Part shown: piece by piece, positions 1-7,896 of the stretch
How positions within the stretch are numbered: the first letter of the stretch is position 1
How the letters are laid out: every line of letters starts with the position of its first letter
Origin: Chlorobiaceae bacterium
Lineage (GTDB): Bacteria; Bacteroidota; Chlorobiia; Chlorobiales; Chlorobiaceae
Assembly (NCBI GenBank): GCA_012972835.1
Contig: JABDHK010000001.1
Span: 1 to 46,345, forward strand
Length of the DNA stretch: 46,345 bases
Reading direction: 5' to 3'
The notes under the pieces: generated by a model
What the model was told of the DNA's origin: nothing
The model's database searches: none
What the model saw: the letters and a program-made list of their open reading frames with translations, nothing else
Position numbers and translations under genes: made by a program

Positions 1-96
1 CACACTATTCTCCGGTACGGGTGGCACATATTGCTCCGGAATCGCTGGCACACTTTACTCCGGTAGAGGTGGCACACTATGCTCCGGTGTGCTCAA
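1..96. repeat. Four tandem 24-bp repeats, probably end of an IS21-type element
   Basis: Four head-to-tail units begin at 1, 25, 49 and 73, each exactly 24 bp, with the shared core CACACTATGCTCCGGT and a variable tail ending in GTGG or CTGG. The fourth unit loses the tail (TGTGCTCAA). Multiple short direct repeats at the termini are known for IS21-family elements, and I recall GTGGCACACT/CTCCGG-like end repeats from them, so an IS21-type end continuing beyond the left edge is the likeliest reading. No istA or istB coding sequence is inside the window, so the identification is inference; the periodicity itself is seen directly. Confidence 0.55.
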
Positions 97-436
97 CAAG
101 CAGATTTTCTTGCCTAACTAAGGAATTGGGCATTGGTGTGATCGTGGTTTCTCTGTCGTTAGGAGATGCTGTTCTGTATATTACAGTGTACAAGCTGGAC
201 GTGCGGATAGTTAAGGGAAGGTATATACTTCATGTATTAATTTTTTGTCTTTTTCTATTCACAATTGTTAACATACCATTATCCCTAACTTCGCTGCATC
301 AAACAGATTATAAACCTTTGAATAAAGCTGACCAAAAAAGCATTGGACAATTCTCAGATTAGTCCATTATAGCTGTTATCGCCCATCCATGAAATTGAAT
401 AACATGATTAAAAAAATAAAAGGAGGTGAAACAAGT
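97..436. other. Gene-poor stretch between repeat block and first small ORF
   Basis: No convincing gene is seen. A GTG-initiated frame spans 21-362, but its first quarter is the 24-bp DNA repeat read as an 8-residue repeat, and the rest has no ribosome binding site or recognisable domain. The stretch ends with a strong Shine-Dalgarno sequence (AGGAGGTG at 421-428) belonging to the next small ORF. Confidence 0.5.
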
Positions 437-601
437 ATGCCAGAATTAATCTCAAATCATTGGTTTTATTGTTCTTCTGGAAAGTAAAATTCTTTGAATA
501 TCAAGGATAATCTGCTTGATGATTCTGACTGGTTCAAATCAGGAGACTCACAAAAAAAATTGATACCGTTGACTGCTCCAAACAATTATAAGTCTATTTA
601 A
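437..601 (+). pseudogene. Small ORF with strong RBS, interrupted by an in-frame stop
   Basis: An excellent Shine-Dalgarno sequence (AGGAGGTG, 421-428) lies 8 nt before an ATG at 437. The frame reads MPELISNHWFYCSSGK and meets TAA at 485-487, then stays open for another 37 codons with ordinary-looking residues (including NLLDDSDWFKSGDSQ) up to TAA at 599-601. This looks like a 53-residue gene with one nonsense codon, directly upstream of the LGFP protein gene. It could instead be a 16-residue leader peptide followed by chance open frame. I do not recognise the product. Confidence 0.35.
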
Positions 602-627
602 AAAAAATAACTAAATGGAGGTTGAGG

Positions 628-1800
628 ATGAGTGCAATCGATAACAAATACGCCCAGCTTGGTGGCCCCAGTGGGTTTTTGGGTAAACCAACATCTCCGG
701 AGACGGCGCTTCTGACTGTCCCTTTTGGAAGTTATCGCCATTATGAGCACGGATCTATTTACTGGAATTCACTTTCCGGCGCTTATGAGGTACATGGTTT
801 AATACAGGCAAAGTGGGCAGCTCTTGGATGGGAAAAAAGTTTTCTTGGCTACCCTAAGAGTGATGAGTCAGATTCCGGAAACGGAGCGAAGGGACGTTAT
901 AATATGTTTCAGTTTGGAGCTATCACCTGGAAGAGTGGAGCGAAAGAGGCATTTGAACAGCATGGAGAAATCCGAAGCAAATATTGTCAGTTGGGCTGCG
1001 AAGCAGGTGTTCTTGGATTTGCGACAACCGACGAAACATTAACACCTGATTTAAAAGGTCGATACAATCACTTTGAAAATGGGTCGATATACTGGAAATC
1101 AACCATTTCTGCTCATGAAGTGCATGGCCCCATTCATCAATATTGGTCTAATAATGGCTGGGAAAAAAATCCGGATCTCGGTTACCCTATTTCAGATGTA
1201 TTACCGGCACATCCAGGCAGTAACAGTTTCTTTTCAGACTTTGAAAATGGCGTAGTATACGTGAAAGAGGGGTTGACTAATGCAACCAGTCTGCTGAAGT
1301 TTACTATTGCTGATGCAAGCGAAACCGCTGCACAGGTTATAGCAGAAATCAACAAAGCCATCGTTAAAGCGCTAACATCTAATCCGCGTGTCTACATTAC
1401 CAGTGGACCAACATTCACAGGTGTGAGTGACTACCATTGGGATGGAGCAACGGTGCATAATCGCTTATACCAGGTGCATGTTGAAATAGGACTTGACATT
1501 TCAGGTGTACCGGATCCCTCGAGCGTTTTTGATTTTGGTATTGAAATCCATTTCGACCGAACGAAAGGAACTATTTGGGCAGCCCTTCATAACTGGCATG
1601 TTGATACATTTGTCCCATGGCCAACTTCATGGGGTGTTACAGCTGATACCATCAATAATGATTATCACAAGGTACTTGATCCGTTGATTGGTGCACCCCA
1701 GAACTCCAAAACTGTACCAGCAGGGTTTCATCTCCTGTCGGCAAAAGTCATGCTTAATGGTGATCTGAACATCTATATGCAACCACTTCTTGACAAATAA
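628..1800 (+). CDS. LGFP-repeat protein with unrecognised C-terminal domain
   Basis: The 390-residue product carries about four copies of the LGFP-type repeat in residues 1-215: each copy has a GxxxxLGxPxSDE-like segment followed by a G-R-Y-x-x-F-x-x-G-x-I-Y-W strand. Such repeats are known from secreted or wall-associated proteins of actinobacteria and are thought to bind surfaces. Residues 220-390 form a separate domain (YVKEG to QPLLDK) rich in aromatic residues that I do not recognise. No signal peptide or membrane segment is visible, so it is either cytoplasmic or exported by a leaderless route. I chose ATG 628 because GGAGG at 617-621 lies 6 nt upstream; a TTG at 622 would place the site too close. 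It lies in the accessory island next to the repeat block, suggesting horizontal acquisition. Confidence 0.8.
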   Translation: MSAIDNKYAQLGGPSGFLGKPTSPETALLTVPFGSYRHYEHGSIYWNSLSGAYEVHGLIQAKWAALGWEKSFLGYPKSDESDSGNGAKGRYNMFQFGAITWKSGAKEAFEQHGEIRSKYCQLGCEAGVLGFATTDETLTPDLKGRYNHFENGSIYWKSTISAHEVHGPIHQYWSNNGWEKNPDLGYPISDVLPAHPGSNSFFSDFENGVVYVKEGLTNATSLLKFTIADASETAAQVIAEINKAIVKALTSNPRVYITSGPTFTGVSDYHWDGATVHNRLYQVHVEIGLDISGVPDPSSVFDFGIEIHFDRTKGTIWAALHNWHVDTFVPWPTSWGVTADTINNDYHKVLDPLIGAPQNSKTVPAGFHLLSAKVMLNGDLNIYMQPLLDK

Positions 1801-1815
1801 ACCTGAACTTACGAT

Positions 1816-1852
1816 TAAGAGTGACACCAGAGAAGGTATGGCGTCACTCTTA
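1816..1852. terminator. Hairpin between LGFP gene and SLOG-like gene
   Basis: TAAGAGTGAC at 1816-1825 pairs perfectly with GTCACTCTTA at 1843-1852, with a possible inner ACC/GGT pairing. It sits just after the LGFP stop codon and before the end of the convergent SLOG-like gene, so it could serve both. There is no long U tract. A second 10-bp inverted pair (ACCTGAACTT at 1801-1810 with AAGTTCAGGT at 1892-1901) brackets it. Confidence 0.5.
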
Positions 1853-1940
1853 CCAATGCCTATCAAGCTCTCCTAACAACTTTCACACTACAAGTTCAGG
1901 TGTGTTGGAGCTTATGATTTCACACCATCCACCAATTTCA

Positions 1941-2553
1941 TCATGAACCGTATGGATAGCATTTATATAAATAATTTTTAAGAAGAGTGGCCCCTGTATC
2001 AGGGTTTTCTGCATCAATGCGGAGAATGGTTCGTCCACGTTCAAGAGCATACCTGATAATCTCTGCAGTTCCACCCTCACTCTCTTCTGTTTTGCCATCC
2101 CAAATTGCAATCAGGGTTTCACAGGAGTCGACAACCTCTTTGCCCACACGTAAATAGCCTAAGGTACGCGGAAGGCTGGTTGAATCCTGGGTATTGATAT
2201 AGTTGTCTGTCAGCGCTGGATCAGCTTTCAGTAATAACTCATTGAACTCCTCCAAGTCGTTCTTGTCGGAGAAGTCATTTCTATACTCATCAAGGGAGAA
2301 AGGCATTAATACCTGCAAACGGGAATTGTCCTTTTTAAGTATTGATCGTGCAACAATTCTGTCTACACCTTTTGCCAGAGGTGAAATGATGACCCATTCA
2401 ACAGGTAGATCATAATCATCCTCAAACAGGTTGTCAAGATAGGTAACAACTCTATCCACAGCTTTTTTTAAAAGCTGTTTCCTGAGATAGATTTCTATGG
2501 CCAGTTACTCCAATACGAAGTTCATAGGATATTTTTTCTATATTACCATCCAT
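1941..2553 (-). pseudogene. SLOG/LOG-like nucleotide-binding protein, one-base frameshift in an A tract
   Basis: Reading from ATG 2553, the first 30 codons give a typical N-terminus with IGVTGHRNLSQETAF, as in proteins that start a Rossmann fold with G-V-T-G-H-R. The frame then hits TAG because the coding-strand tract has seven A (plus strand T 2463-2469); removing one A joins it to the 172-codon downstream frame (VDRVVTYLDNLFEDDY...). That part contains IISPLAKGVDRIVA, VLMPF, and SCETLIAIWDG...GGTAEII, which fit the SLOG/LOG superfamily of nucleotide or NAD-derivative binding or sensing domains. The repaired product would be about 203 residues. It follows the STAND NTPase on the same strand 72 bp downstream and may be the sensor arm of that cluster. 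The tract could be a real inactivation, a phase-variable or slippage site, or a sequencing error. Confidence 0.65.
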
Positions 2554-2625
2554 AACAATAGTGTTTATTATTTATTAAAATAAATTTTGTAAAATAATAA
2601 TAAGTACAATGATTAATATTTGATA

Positions 2626-5600
2626 TTATTTTACTTTTATTGTATTTATGATGGACATTAATCGAATTTTTTCATTTTCAGTATAATGAAGAGTATCACA
2701 ATCAAAACCTGTCAAACCCGCAGGAAGATTAAATCGATATATTTTACATTCAGGAAATCGCACAATAGAAATTTGTTTTGGAAAATTATTTAATTTATGC
2801 TCTTCATGTAGTAGACCATTAAAATCTCTTTTAAAATTATATATCCAGTCTCCATACTTAAACAATATGTCTCCATCTTTAACACCAGCAATATATGCCG
2901 GACTATATTTAGATTGAAGTTTTATATAATAAACAACAGGATATTTTTTTATATTTTTTTTCATAGAATCAATCTGAATCGGTTCCCCGTTATAATCATA
3001 AAAAAAATATTTATCTTTTGATATTACTTTTTTATAATAAACATTTTCTTTTTCTTCTATTAAAGATGGTTCATTAAATTCATTGTATCCAACAAATTCA
3101 AATATTTTATTATTCTGTAAATTCCAAACAAAATTAAGTATATAATATTTTGATTCATGATCTCCTCGAAAAGAAGTTTCAGAAACACCGCCAATATATG
3201 ATTTAGATATAATATTCCCGAATTCATCATAATTATAATAATAGCCATTAATTATTTTATTGGTATAATCATAAGATTTAATTATAACTGGCTTTTGAGA
3301 TTTATTCGTATATTCAAAATATTCTATTGCAGGCCCTGTTGGTATTAAATTATTAGCAATATCACAATAATACTTAATTATGCTATTATTTTTTTCTTTA
3401 TAAAATATATAACATGCATGATATTTTCGATTTATATCATTAAACTCAAACGGTTTCATTTTATTATTAAAATACGCATAATATCTTAAATTATTATTTT
3501 TATCATAAGATTTTTTTTGAAAATATTCAGAATTTAAGTTGTGTATATTATAAGTATAACTAAGTATATCTTGATTGAGATTATTTTTCCAGATCTGGTG
3601 CTTGTATATATATTTTAAAGCATTATCCTTAAAAATATAATGAAGTTCTTTTGTCAGGCTAATATCGTCATATATACGTTCTTTTGTCACTATTCCTGCT
3701 AAATTGTTTCCTTTAGATTTATCAAGTCTTTCAAAAATTAATTGCCTTCCCTTATTATCATATTTTGCTTTATAAACAGCTGTAAAATCAGATTTATTTG
3801 CAACTAAAGAATTTTCATCAATACCAACATATTTTTTTTCTTCTAAATTTCCATTATTATTGTAACGCAATATTATTCCATGTGCATTTATCGAAGTATT
3901 CAGACAAGGATTATTATATTCATCATAGTAGAAATATTTTAATGGATTTCCATAAATATCATAATAAGTGCGTTTTATAGCATAGCCATTCTTGTTTTTT
4001 GTAATTTCATTATATTGATTACAATAAGTTGTAATTTTCAAACTATCACCTTGATAACTATAATACTGTATTGAGACACCGATATTATTAGTTATTGTTT
4101 TTCCTAATTGATCTAATGATTTTTCTATTAATATTTTACCATTATTATCATATTTTCGAATTATTGCATAATCGCCATAAATGTTTGCTTTTTTAATTCC
4201 AAAAGAATTAAAAAATTCATATAATTTATCATATCCATTATTATCGTATGTAATTCTGATATAGCTTAACCCCTGATTTATTTTTCTATTTTGAATACCA
4301 AGCGAATCTGTATATTGAAAAATTGATTTATTTATACTTGAGGTATTAATATTATTTTTATTCGTAAAATTATATATAATTTCATTTTTTTTATTGTATG
4401 CTTTTTCGCAAAATATATGTCCATCTTTATCTTTTATTAATTCCCAATGGCAAACCCCTATTTGATTTTCATTTATTATATCATTAGTTAATGCGTCTTC
4501 ATTATCATCCTGACTGGCTATATACCTGAAAATATTTTGGTTAGGGGATAAATTTCCATATCCATTTTTTACATACACATTATCATACTCACCATAAACA
4601 CCTTGTTTTATACATTCATAATAAAAATTTCGATGTGAAATATTGTCTTTCTCAAGCTGCCTTAATCCTGTAATAAAACCGTGTTTATTAACTACTGAAC
4701 CATAGTACTCTGTGTATGTTTTGAAATAAACAAAATAAACAATAATGATGCTAATAAGAAGTAATACAAGAAAAGATAATGAGAGAGTTATTTTCTTTCT
4801 ATATTTTCTTATTTCTATTTTTTTTTCTTTACTTAAAACCTCAACTCTTTTTTTTTCATTTTGTAATTCATAATCAGATCGTCTCTTATCACGACTTGAA
4901 ATTGCAATATTTGTTAAAATATCATGGCTTAATTCAATCCATCTTGTACCTTGACGCTTTTCTGTTCTTAAAAGACGAAGTGATATAAGTTTATCAATAT
5001 CTTCAACTGAAATTCCATTTTGTATTATATCTTCCTGTGGTATTGCGTTGCGATATCCAGTATCTGTAAGTAATTTATTTTCAACAAATTCACGGGTTTT
5101 TTCAGATATATTGGAAAAGCATTCGGAATAATAATTAGTAAGAATATTAAGGCTTGATTCCTGAACATCTTCAATGCTTATTTGATTTTTATTATCTTTA
5201 ATGCGCTGTTCGTTTAATTCTCTGCAAAATAAAGATAATAGTGCAGGCTCAACTTCTGCATTTTCAAGATTTATTTCACTTTCAGCATATTTTTTATTTG
5301 TAACTGAATAAACAATTTTTAAAGCAACTTCTTCATTAAGAATTTTTTTTCCAGGAAAAATAACCGCGTCAAGTGCTTGAATTCCATTAAACCTATTTAC
5401 TCCATAACGATTTTTGCGAAATGCAGGAATTTTTAGCGTTATTGATTCAAGATGAGCCAAAAAGTCATCTCTCAGAGAAACAACAACCCGATAATTTTGG
5501 GTATGTATTGGGATATTGATTTTTATGTTATTTTCTCGCAAATATCCCTGCAAAGGAGTTGGAACACTATTTTCACATAACCAGCCGATTTCATTAATAA

Positions 5601-6099
5601 AATTTTCAGCATTTATATCATATTTTCTTAATGTAAATATCTCTTCTAACTGATCGAAAATCAGTAATGGCTTTATTAAGTGATTCTTTTTATTCCAGAA
5701 CTCATTTCTGTGAAAAAATTCCCATAAACTCTCCGTTTGATTTGATAATATGGATTTCGATAGTTCTTCCGTTTCAATTTTAGATTCTGCAAGTTTATTT
5801 TTTATAATAATTATTGTTTGAGCTATATAATCAGGAGCAGATTTACTATGGTCTAATCTAATATAAATGGGTAATATATTTTTTTCGATCATTTTTGGAG
5901 AAACCCCCGCTTTCAATAGCGAAGTTTTTCCCGTACCGGATGCTCCAAAAATGGTTACTAACAGTTCAGATTCAATCAAATCAACAAGTTCGGCAATTTC
6001 TTTATTGCGACCAAAAAAATTAATACTATCATTTTCATTATATGCCGATAATCCCGGCCATGGCTTTTGTTCGTTTACTTTGTCTTCGTTTATTGGCAT
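2626..6099 (-). CDS. Membrane-anchored STAND NTPase with repeat region and PDZ-like C-terminus
   Basis: The 1157-residue product begins with PWPGLSAYNENDSINFFGR, the lead-in of nSTAND1-type NTPases, then Walker A GASGTGKTS (about residues 52-60) and Walker B LLIFDQLEE (about 145-153). A winged-helix-like segment around 350-395 (ISLRLLRTEKRQGTRWIELSHD) is followed by basic residues and one transmembrane helix (about 437-459). The outer part, about 470-1040, is a long array of degenerate YD-x-x-G-N-like repeats, and about 1055-1115 looks like a PDZ fold (SPAYIAGVKDGDILFKYGDW). By family knowledge, STAND NTPases oligomerise when a sensor domain binds a trigger; here the sensor would be the repeat/PDZ part across the membrane. 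It starts 7 nt after the SIR2-TIR stop codon, so the two are cotranscribed. The base composition is far more AT-rich than the arginine genes, a sign of transfer. Confidence 0.8.
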   Translation of the reverse strand: MPINEDKVNEQKPWPGLSAYNENDSINFFGRNKEIAELVDLIESELLVTIFGASGTGKTSLLKAGVSPKMIEKNILPIYIRLDHSKSAPDYIAQTIIIIKNKLAESKIETEELSKSILSNQTESLWEFFHRNEFWNKKNHLIKPLLIFDQLEEIFTLRKYDINAENFINEIGWLCENSVPTPLQGYLRENNIKINIPIHTQNYRVVVSLRDDFLAHLESITLKIPAFRKNRYGVNRFNGIQALDAVIFPGKKILNEEVALKIVYSVTNKKYAESEINLENAEVEPALLSLFCRELNEQRIKDNKNQISIEDVQESSLNILTNYYSECFSNISEKTREFVENKLLTDTGYRNAIPQEDIIQNGISVEDIDKLISLRLLRTEKRQGTRWIELSHDILTNIAISSRDKRRSDYELQNEKKRVEVLSKEKKIEIRKYRKKITLSLSFLVLLLISIIIVYFVYFKTYTEYYGSVVNKHGFITGLRQLEKDNISHRNFYYECIKQGVYGEYDNVYVKNGYGNLSPNQNIFRYIASQDDNEDALTNDIINENQIGVCHWELIKDKDGHIFCEKAYNKKNEIIYNFTNKNNINTSSINKSIFQYTDSLGIQNRKINQGLSYIRITYDNNGYDKLYEFFNSFGIKKANIYGDYAIIRKYDNNGKILIEKSLDQLGKTITNNIGVSIQYYSYQGDSLKITTYCNQYNEITKNKNGYAIKRTYYDIYGNPLKYFYYDEYNNPCLNTSINAHGIILRYNNNGNLEEKKYVGIDENSLVANKSDFTAVYKAKYDNKGRQLIFERLDKSKGNNLAGIVTKERIYDDISLTKELHYIFKDNALKYIYKHQIWKNNLNQDILSYTYNIHNLNSEYFQKKSYDKNNNLRYYAYFNNKMKPFEFNDINRKYHACYIFYKEKNNSIIKYYCDIANNLIPTGPAIEYFEYTNKSQKPVIIKSYDYTNKIINGYYYNYDEFGNIISKSYIGGVSETSFRGDHESKYYILNFVWNLQNNKIFEFVGYNEFNEPSLIEEKENVYYKKVISKDKYFFYDYNGEPIQIDSMKKNIKKYPVVYYIKLQSKYSPAYIAGVKDGDILFKYGDWIYNFKRDFNGLLHEEHKLNNFPKQISIVRFPECKIYRFNLPAGLTGFDCDTLHYTENEKIRLMSIINTIKVK

Positions 6100-6106
6100 T
6101 GTAGTA

Positions 6107-7465
6107 TTATTTATTTCTTCTCAAGTCTCGTATTGTTTTTTTTACCAATTTCCCGAAATCATGTATAGCTTGATTGTCTAAAACTCTTGCTAAATGAAGA
6201 TTAAGAAAATCTTCTGGAATCAAATAATCATTTGTAGGTGTAATATCAATACATACTGGCATGATAAATGTGTGATTATTAAATCTAAACTCCATTTCTT
6301 TTATTGCGTGATTCCATTCAAATTTAAAAAAACGTCTTTCTTTGGTATTAATATTTTTGGAAATAATTGGAATAAAAAGTAATGAATTTTTAATCTTTTG
6401 TAATATTATTGATTCATACTTATTTCCTGATTCAAGTTTATTTTTGTCCAGCCATACATCAAGTCCTTCTTTCTCTAAAATTTTTTGAAGTTTTACAGCA
6501 AAATCCTGATCTTCGCTTGCATAGCTGATAAAAATAGACTCTGAGATACACTCGATATCATTAGTTCCTGTAATTGATGTATACTGGTTTTTACCTGTTA
6601 TATATTTATTTTTTTCATGCCACTTATCTACTAATTGATTGATAAAATCAATAGCTCCTCCAGAAGGATATGTGACATTATTACAACGTGAGAGAAACAG
6701 AATTAATTCTTCATCTTCTTTGCTTCTATTATCGACAATTATTCCCCTTCTTGATTGCGGTGAATCAAAAAAAGTTTCAGCCTTTAATCCACAAAGAAAA
6801 AATCGTGTAAGCCAATTTTCAAAACTGCACCCAAGTAATAAATGATATTTATCACGCAAAAATGCATGAAGCCGGGGCGGTCTTCGAGCTTGATCATGCC
6901 AGTAATAATTAAACTCAAGTAAGTCATCATCGGTTAATACATAAGTTGGTAATGTATTTACTTTGCCAAATACATGATAAACGACAGGATAATTTATTTC
7001 CAGCGATATATCTTCAATTTCCCCTTTTTTGCTAAAAATTAAACTTTTTGTTTTATTTAGACCTTCAAAACGCTCTTCGTTAATTGCTTTTAACAGGAAA
7101 TCATCAAATGTTGTAGAAATAAAAAAATTAAACGAAGTTATACTTGCTAATTTTTTTAATGGCTCAGGTGTAGTGATTTGGGTTTTTGATAAAATCGAAA
7201 ATAGCTCATAATAAACTGATGAAATATCTCCGTATGGATTTTGGTTTTTAAATAAATATACAATATCTCCAAGTTGAATATTTGATTCATAATTGAGATT
7301 GAGGCGTGCAGACAATTGTTCGGTAAGCCAAGTGTGGAGCATTACGGTTTGGCCTGATATTGTAACTTCAAGCAATTCGGGGCCAATAATAGGAATAATT
7401 AAACCACTATCTATCTCATCAAGCAACCTATTCCAATTGCGCTCATTAAAATCTTGTATATTCAT
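6107..7465 (-). CDS. SIR2-TIR fusion protein, predicted NAD-consuming effector
   Basis: The 452-residue product has an N-terminal SIR2-like domain (residues about 1-280; LIIPIIGPELLEV near the start, ISTTFDDFLL, and VYHVFGK with His164 where SIR2 proteins have their catalytic histidine) and a C-terminal TIR domain (about 305-450; SIFISYASEDQDFA, LDVWLDKNKLESG, LLFIPIISKN). A glutamate in FFKFEWNHA (Glu383) is placed where TIR NADases carry their catalytic Glu. In known bacterial immunity both domain types degrade or process NAD+; having both in one chain is an unusual pairing. It is first in the minus-strand cluster, 7 nt before the STAND NTPase gene, which suggests an effector controlled by that NTPase. 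No membrane segment is visible. The functional pairing is inference. Confidence 0.82.
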   Translation of the reverse strand: MNIQDFNERNWNRLLDEIDSGLIIPIIGPELLEVTISGQTVMLHTWLTEQLSARLNLNYESNIQLGDIVYLFKNQNPYGDISSVYYELFSILSKTQITTPEPLKKLASITSFNFFISTTFDDFLLKAINEERFEGLNKTKSLIFSKKGEIEDISLEINYPVVYHVFGKVNTLPTYVLTDDDLLEFNYYWHDQARRPPRLHAFLRDKYHLLLGCSFENWLTRFFLCGLKAETFFDSPQSRRGIIVDNRSKEDEELILFLSRCNNVTYPSGGAIDFINQLVDKWHEKNKYITGKNQYTSITGTNDIECISESIFISYASEDQDFAVKLQKILEKEGLDVWLDKNKLESGNKYESIILQKIKNSLLFIPIISKNINTKERRFFKFEWNHAIKEMEFRFNNHTFIMPVCIDITPTNDYLIPEDFLNLHLARVLDNQAIHDFGKLVKKTIRDLRRNK

Positions 7466-7660
7466 TGCTCACAATAAAAGAAATTATAAACCATTTAATA
7501 CATAGTGAATAACTTAAATATACTCTGCATTTTTATATTATGTATAAGTATCGTTAAAATCAAGTAAAATATTCTTATGATAACAAAAGATTGCGTGCTA
7601 TAGTATAGTGAAACGTGATACAGGTGTAAATATAGTGTGTCTCGTCATACATTCACAAAG

Positions 7661-7783
7661 TTATTTCCATTCTGCGAGAAGAAGTAGCTTTTCGGTATTG
7701 GTGCTTGAACCCATATAGTAAACACTATATACCTCCCAGGCGCGATTGGTAAGACCGTCGTCCTGATAAAACTGATTCAATAG
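7661..7783 (-). pseudogene. C-terminal remnant of an unidentified protein
   Basis: Minus-strand frame of 40 codons with no start, preceded by a stop, ending in TAA: it reads LLNQFYQDDGLTNRAWEVY... and ends TNTEKLLLLAEWK. The residue composition is protein-like, unlike the AT-rich surroundings, and suggests the tail of a lost gene. The remaining sequence from 7466 to 7896 shows nothing else that I can support, apart from AT-rich DNA that may contain promoters for the flanking genes, which point away from each other. I do not recognise the family. Confidence 0.35.
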
Positions 7784-7896
7784 TTTTTTTTATAATAGAT
7801 CGCTCATCTTAGGTATATTGTGGAAGAATATGTTTCAACCCCAAGCACCCCCAATAACCTATTCTGCAAGTTGTTCGGAATATAACCAAGACTCTT

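Noticed and set aside
21-362. 113-codon GTG frame at the left end
   Set aside because: Its N-terminal quarter is the 24-bp DNA repeat read as protein and the remainder has no RBS or recognisable domain.
2626-6099. Tandem DNA repeat in the AT-rich gene
   Set aside because: The protein repeats are degenerate and the DNA shows only low-complexity A/T runs with no fixed period.
6107-7465. Reading the SIR2-TIR gene as part of a short-Argonaute or Thoeris system
   Set aside because: No Argonaute/PIWI gene is adjacent, and the STAND and SLOG partners do not fit the known Thoeris gene pair.
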